Below, in pieces: positions 5,058 to 7,500 of a stretch of DNA of 7,500 nucleotides. The stretch is from Thermomicrobiales bacterium. Its GTDB lineage: Bacteria > Chloroflexota > Chloroflexia > Thermomicrobiales > UBA6265. The position numbers and the translations under genes were made by a program. Position 1 is the stretch's first letter; the number at the start of each line of letters is the position of its first letter. Location: assembly GCA_030447145.1 (NCBI GenBank), contig JAUJLY010000131.1, positions 1-7,500 of the forward strand, in the 5' to 3' direction. The notes below the pieces were generated by a model. The model made no database searches and was not told the DNA's origin. It saw only the letters and a program-made list of their open reading frames with translations.

Positions 5058-5297
5058 CGCTACGGGCGCGCGCTAGTGCCGGGTGGCTTGCTCTACGCCT
5101 CCTTCATGCTGGGCGAGGGAGAAGACGTCCGTAGCGAACGCCTCTTCGCCAATCAGAATGCGGTTTCCTTCCGGGCGATCGTCGCGACGGTCACTGGTCT
5201 GGACCTGCTGGAGAGCTGGGTCGAAACCGATCGGCGTCCGGGCAGGCAGGACGCGCAGTGGTTCTGTGTGCTTTGCCAGCGGTCCGATTCGATATGA
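5058..5297 (+). pseudogene. C-terminal remainder of the interrupted methyltransferase
   Basis: Continuation in the same frame after TAG 5055-5057: RYGRALVPGGLLYASFMLGE, then a RLF segment and a C-terminus with LDLLESWVETD and a terminal strand WFCVLC, ending in TGA. This is the normal strand 5-7 half of the enzyme, giving 202 residues for the full product if the stop were read. GTG 5076 is available but has no Shine-Dalgarno, so independent translation is unlikely. There are no further lesions in it, which suggests either that the interruption is recent or that it is not a true loss. Confidence 0.65.
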
Positions 5298-5316
5298 GCC
5301 CACGGAGTGACGTGCC

Positions 5317-6114
5317 ATGTTCCCAAAACCACGCCACCTTGGTCCTGCCTACGCTGCCCAGTTCAGCCACCCCAGCGTCATCGCCGCCTACCACCTGCGA
5401 CCACCCTACCCCGCCGACCTTTTCGATGTGCTCGACCGCCTGATCGTCGATACCCCGCGGGCCGTCCTTGACCTCGGCACGGGGACCGGGGAGATCGCCC
5501 GTCGTCTCATCAGCCGCGTCGATCGTGTCGATGCCATCGATCCCTCTGCCGGCATGCTTGCCAAAGCGCGCCAGCTCCCGCGCGGCGACCATCCACAGAT
5601 CACTTGGATTCACGCACCGGCCGAAGCGGCGACCCTTCGGGAACCCTACGCGCTGGTGACGGTCGGCGCCAGCCTTCACTGGATGGACTGGGACATTGTG
5701 CTCCCACGCATTCATGAGGTACTGAGTGCGAACGGCATGCTGGCCATCATCGACAGCCATGAACTCCCCGTGCCATGGGAGCAGCCGTTGCGTCAACTCG
5801 TCGAGCGGTTCTCGACCAACCGGGAGTATCAGCCATATGACCTGATTGAGGAGCTCGAGCAGCGCTGGCTCTTTCAGCGACGCGGGCATCAGACGACGGC
5901 ACCGGTCCCGTTCACACAGTCGGTAGCTGACTATATGGAGTCCTTCCACGCCCGCAACGGCTTTTCGCGCGATCGAATGAACCCTGAAGCCGCATCGGCT
6001 TTTGACCGCCATCTTGGGCAGCTGGTGCGTCCCCACACGTCTAGCGGGATGGTGACGTTGCGCGTCGTCGGTACGGTGACGTGGGGAACACCTGGAACAC
6101 CGAGGGGATCGTGA
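5317..6114 (+). CDS. Class I SAM-dependent methyltransferase (trans-aconitate-methyltransferase-like)
   Basis: Intact 265-residue class I SAM-dependent methyltransferase. ATG 5317 is 9 bases after GGAG (5304-5307) and 19 bases after the end of the previous methyltransferase frame. The N-terminus has the family pattern FSHPSVIAAYHLRPPYP (16-32). Motif I is VLDLGTGTGEIA (50-61), Asp75 in DAIDPS follows strand 2, and GASLHWMDW (117-125) is the 'HW.DW' motif seen in trans-aconitate methyltransferase-like enzymes. The C-terminal strand TLRVVGTVTWG is as expected for the fold. The general role is methyl transfer from SAM to a small molecule; the substrate cannot be told. Its stop overlaps the GTG start of the following HIT gene by 4 bp (GTGA). 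Confidence 0.85.
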   Translation: MFPKPRHLGPAYAAQFSHPSVIAAYHLRPPYPADLFDVLDRLIVDTPRAVLDLGTGTGEIARRLISRVDRVDAIDPSAGMLAKARQLPRGDHPQITWIHAPAEAATLREPYALVTVGASLHWMDWDIVLPRIHEVLSANGMLAIIDSHELPVPWEQPLRQLVERFSTNREYQPYDLIEELEQRWLFQRRGHQTTAPVPFTQSVADYMESFHARNGFSRDRMNPEAASAFDRHLGQLVRPHTSSGMVTLRVVGTVTWGTPGTPRGS

Positions 6115-6572
6115 CCTACTGTTTGCTCTGCGATCCCCAGCTCGGGCCGGTTCTTTCCGAGAGTCCCGCATGGCGGATCGTGCTCAACCGCAACCAGAAC
6201 CTGCTCGGTAAGTGCCTGATCGCCACGCGCCGGCATATCGAAGCCGTCCCGGTCCTCTCCGGCGCTGAGTGGCAGGACCTGCACCGGCAGCTAGCACGAA
6301 CGACGCGGGAGCTGGAGGCCGCCTTCCAGCCGGATCACTTCAACTACGCTTTCCTCCAGAACCAGGACCGGCACGTGCATCTGCACGTGATTCCCCGGTA
6401 CGCGAGTGCCCGGACCTTTGCCGACCGGCTGTTCGAGGATCCCGACTACCCGGACCACTATGCGGTGCCCGCCCCGACCGACATTCTGACACCCGAGCAG
6501 ACCGCGGTAGTGGTCGAGGACCTCCGCCGGCGGTTGGCTCAGGCAGGAACTTCGTGTGAGGGCGAACAGTAG
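6111..6572 (+). CDS. HIT-family nucleotide hydrolase/transferase
   Basis: A 153-residue histidine-triad protein. The triad HVHLHVIP (His88, His90, His92, with the following loop IPRY) is the nucleotide-phosphate-binding and catalytic motif; FNYAFLQNQD precedes it as usual. An N-terminal CLLC pair (4-7) stands where many HIT proteins have 'C.FC'. HIT enzymes hydrolyse or transfer nucleoside phosphates such as Ap4A or nucleoside phosphoramidates. GTG 6111 is preferred to an upstream in-frame GTG at 6081: it overlaps the previous stop by 4 bp, follows GAGGGG (6102-6107), and puts CLLC at the normal N-terminal position. The stop is TAG 6570-6572, and the next methyltransferase is in the same frame 45 bases on. 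Confidence 0.88.
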   Translation: MTYCLLCDPQLGPVLSESPAWRIVLNRNQNLLGKCLIATRRHIEAVPVLSGAEWQDLHRQLARTTRELEAAFQPDHFNYAFLQNQDRHVHLHVIPRYASARTFADRLFEDPDYPDHYAVPAPTDILTPEQTAVVVEDLRRRLAQAGTSCEGEQ

Positions 6573-6617
6573 TGTCCCCATCCTTTGGGAATGATCTTCG
6601 CGGAACGGAGCCTCGCT

Positions 6618-7424
6618 ATGCCATCCCCCGAGCCCCTCGACAATCCGCAGCATCTGTGCTCGGAGCAGTACCGGTCCGCGGAGAACCTCTCGGCACGCAT
6701 CCAGCTCCACCAGCGCTTCAGCACCAATCGGTATGGCTGGTTCCGCTGGCTGTTTGATCAGTTCGATCTCTCGGCGGATGCACACATCCTGGAGCTCGGC
6801 TGCGGTCGGGGCGATCTGTGGTGGGAGAATCGGGATCGGCTGCCATCTCGCTGGCATATCGCCCTGACGGATTTCTCCCCGGGCATGCTCGACGCCGCTC
6901 GCCAGCGCCTGGCCGCTGTGATGCCTCACATGACCTTCTGCACAGCCGATGCCCAGGCGCTGCCGTTCGCCCACGACACGTTCGATGCGGTCATCGCCAA
7001 CCACATGCTCTACCACGTTCCGGACCGACCGAGAGCGTTCCGCGAGGTCCACCGGGTGCTCCGGCCGGACGGGCATTTCTTCGCTGCGACCAACGGGTGG
7101 GGGCACTTGCGCGAACTCGACGAACTGCTTGTGCGATGCGCCCCCAAGGTGGAGCCCCAAAACGCGCACATCGGCTTCAGCCTCGACAACGGGGCGGCGC
7201 AGCTTCGACCGTGGTTCGCCCGCCTCACGCGCCGCGACTATCCCGACGCTTTGGAGATCACCGAGGTTGAGTCGCTGATGGCGTATATCCTCTCCACCAG
7301 CGCCAAAGAAACGCTCGAGGGTGAACAACTCGCGTGTTTGCGTGAGGCGGCGACCAAACGGATCGCGGCGGAGGGAACCGTCCGGGTGCGCAAGGAACTC
7401 GGGGTCTTTCACTGTCGAGTGTGA
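6618..7424 (+). CDS. Class I SAM-dependent methyltransferase with C-terminal extension
   Basis: Intact 268-residue class I SAM-dependent methyltransferase. The N-terminal helix region has ENLSARIQLHQRFSTNRYGW (22-41). Motif I is ILELGCGRGDLW (57-68), motif Post-I is LTDFSPGM (83-90), motif II DAQALPF (111-117), then NHMLYHVPD (128-136) and VLRPDG (147-152). A C-terminal segment of about 90 residues ends in KELGVFHCRV. ATG 6618 is favoured over ATG 6585 because CGGAG (6606-6610) precedes it and family homology starts soon after; an upstream start would add only 11 residues. It is last in the same-strand group. It differs clearly from the two other methyltransferases, so they are not a recent tandem duplication. 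Substrate unknown. Confidence 0.87.
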   Translation: MPSPEPLDNPQHLCSEQYRSAENLSARIQLHQRFSTNRYGWFRWLFDQFDLSADAHILELGCGRGDLWWENRDRLPSRWHIALTDFSPGMLDAARQRLAAVMPHMTFCTADAQALPFAHDTFDAVIANHMLYHVPDRPRAFREVHRVLRPDGHFFAATNGWGHLRELDELLVRCAPKVEPQNAHIGFSLDNGAAQLRPWFARLTRRDYPDALEITEVESLMAYILSTSAKETLEGEQLACLREAATKRIAAEGTVRVRKELGVFHCRV

Positions 7425-7425
7425 G

Positions 7426-7454
7426 ACGAGCGGTGTGTCGAACACGGTCGTTTT
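7426..7454 (+). terminator. Possible weak intrinsic terminator after the methyltransferase operon
   Basis: Just after the TGA at 7424, ACGA (7426-7429) can pair with TCGT (7448-7451), and TGTGT (7434-7438) with ACACG (7442-7446, one G-U) around a cga loop, with an asymmetric internal loop. It runs into TTTT (7451-7454). The stem is imperfect and the T-run short. Confidence 0.3.
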
Positions 7455-7500
7455 CGAGCCACAATAGAGGCATCAAGTCAGGATCGGCGACTCTCCTACC

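Noticed and set aside
5191..6171. 326-codon open frame on the minus strand
   Set aside because: It is antisense to the second methyltransferase and part of the first; an Arg- and His-rich shadow typical of GC-rich DNA.
6291..7445. 384-codon open frame on the minus strand
   Set aside because: It is antisense to the HIT and third methyltransferase genes, whose motifs are unmistakable; the opposite-strand text has no recognisable domain.
1..7500. Genome-wide reassignment of TAG/TAA to an amino acid
   Set aside because: TAG ends the phosphotransferase (3736-3738) and HIT (6570-6572) at sensible family ends, and TAA at 3073 sits where Trp is expected. With only three cases, reassignment is not supported, though local readthrough stays open.

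Overview
The window is GC-rich bacterial DNA (roughly 60% G+C) with short intergenic gaps, 4-bp gene overlaps, GTG starts and mostly TGA stops. Gene content (paired ABC-2 permeases, small-molecule acetyl-, phospho- and methyltransferases, a HIT protein) would suit a Chloroflexota/Thermomicrobia-like or actinobacterial genome. That placement is a guess from gene style only.

Layout. (1) 1-1421, + strand: two consecutive ABC-2 type permeases, the second starting one base after the first ends. (2) 1422-1963: no convincing large gene. It holds a start-less minus-strand open frame, a -10-like box, and a 25-codon ORF with a perfect Shine-Dalgarno encoding a cationic amphipathic peptide, followed by a T-box-like RNA hairpin. 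(3) 1964-3738, + strand: a GNAT acetyltransferase overlapping an APH-type phosphotransferase by 4 bp. The phosphotransferase is cut in two by one in-frame TAA at its lobe hinge. (4) 3739-4020: hairpin-rich convergent gap. (5) 4021-4539, - strand: a P-loop kinase, divergent from the next group. (6) 4689-7424, + strand: a likely operon of three unrelated class I SAM methyltransferases with a HIT hydrolase between the second and third. The first methyltransferase is interrupted by an in-frame TAG.

The main observation is a set of five substitution-type lesions with no frameshift: in-frame stops in three otherwise well-preserved genes (32-34, 3073-3075, 5055-5057), and two genes whose best start position carries GTA (1964) or ATA (4539, - strand) instead of GTG/ATG. 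All can be explained by C:G to T:A transitions, although the TAA needs two if it replaced Trp. Recent decay, cytosine deamination or consensus error, or genuine recoding are the competing explanations. The second observation is the possible leader-peptide/structured-RNA control region (1799-1963) in front of the acetyltransferase-phosphotransferase pair. Together the genes look like an accessory set for exporting and chemically modifying small molecules (acetyl, phosphate and methyl transfer). Their substrates cannot be read from the sequence.
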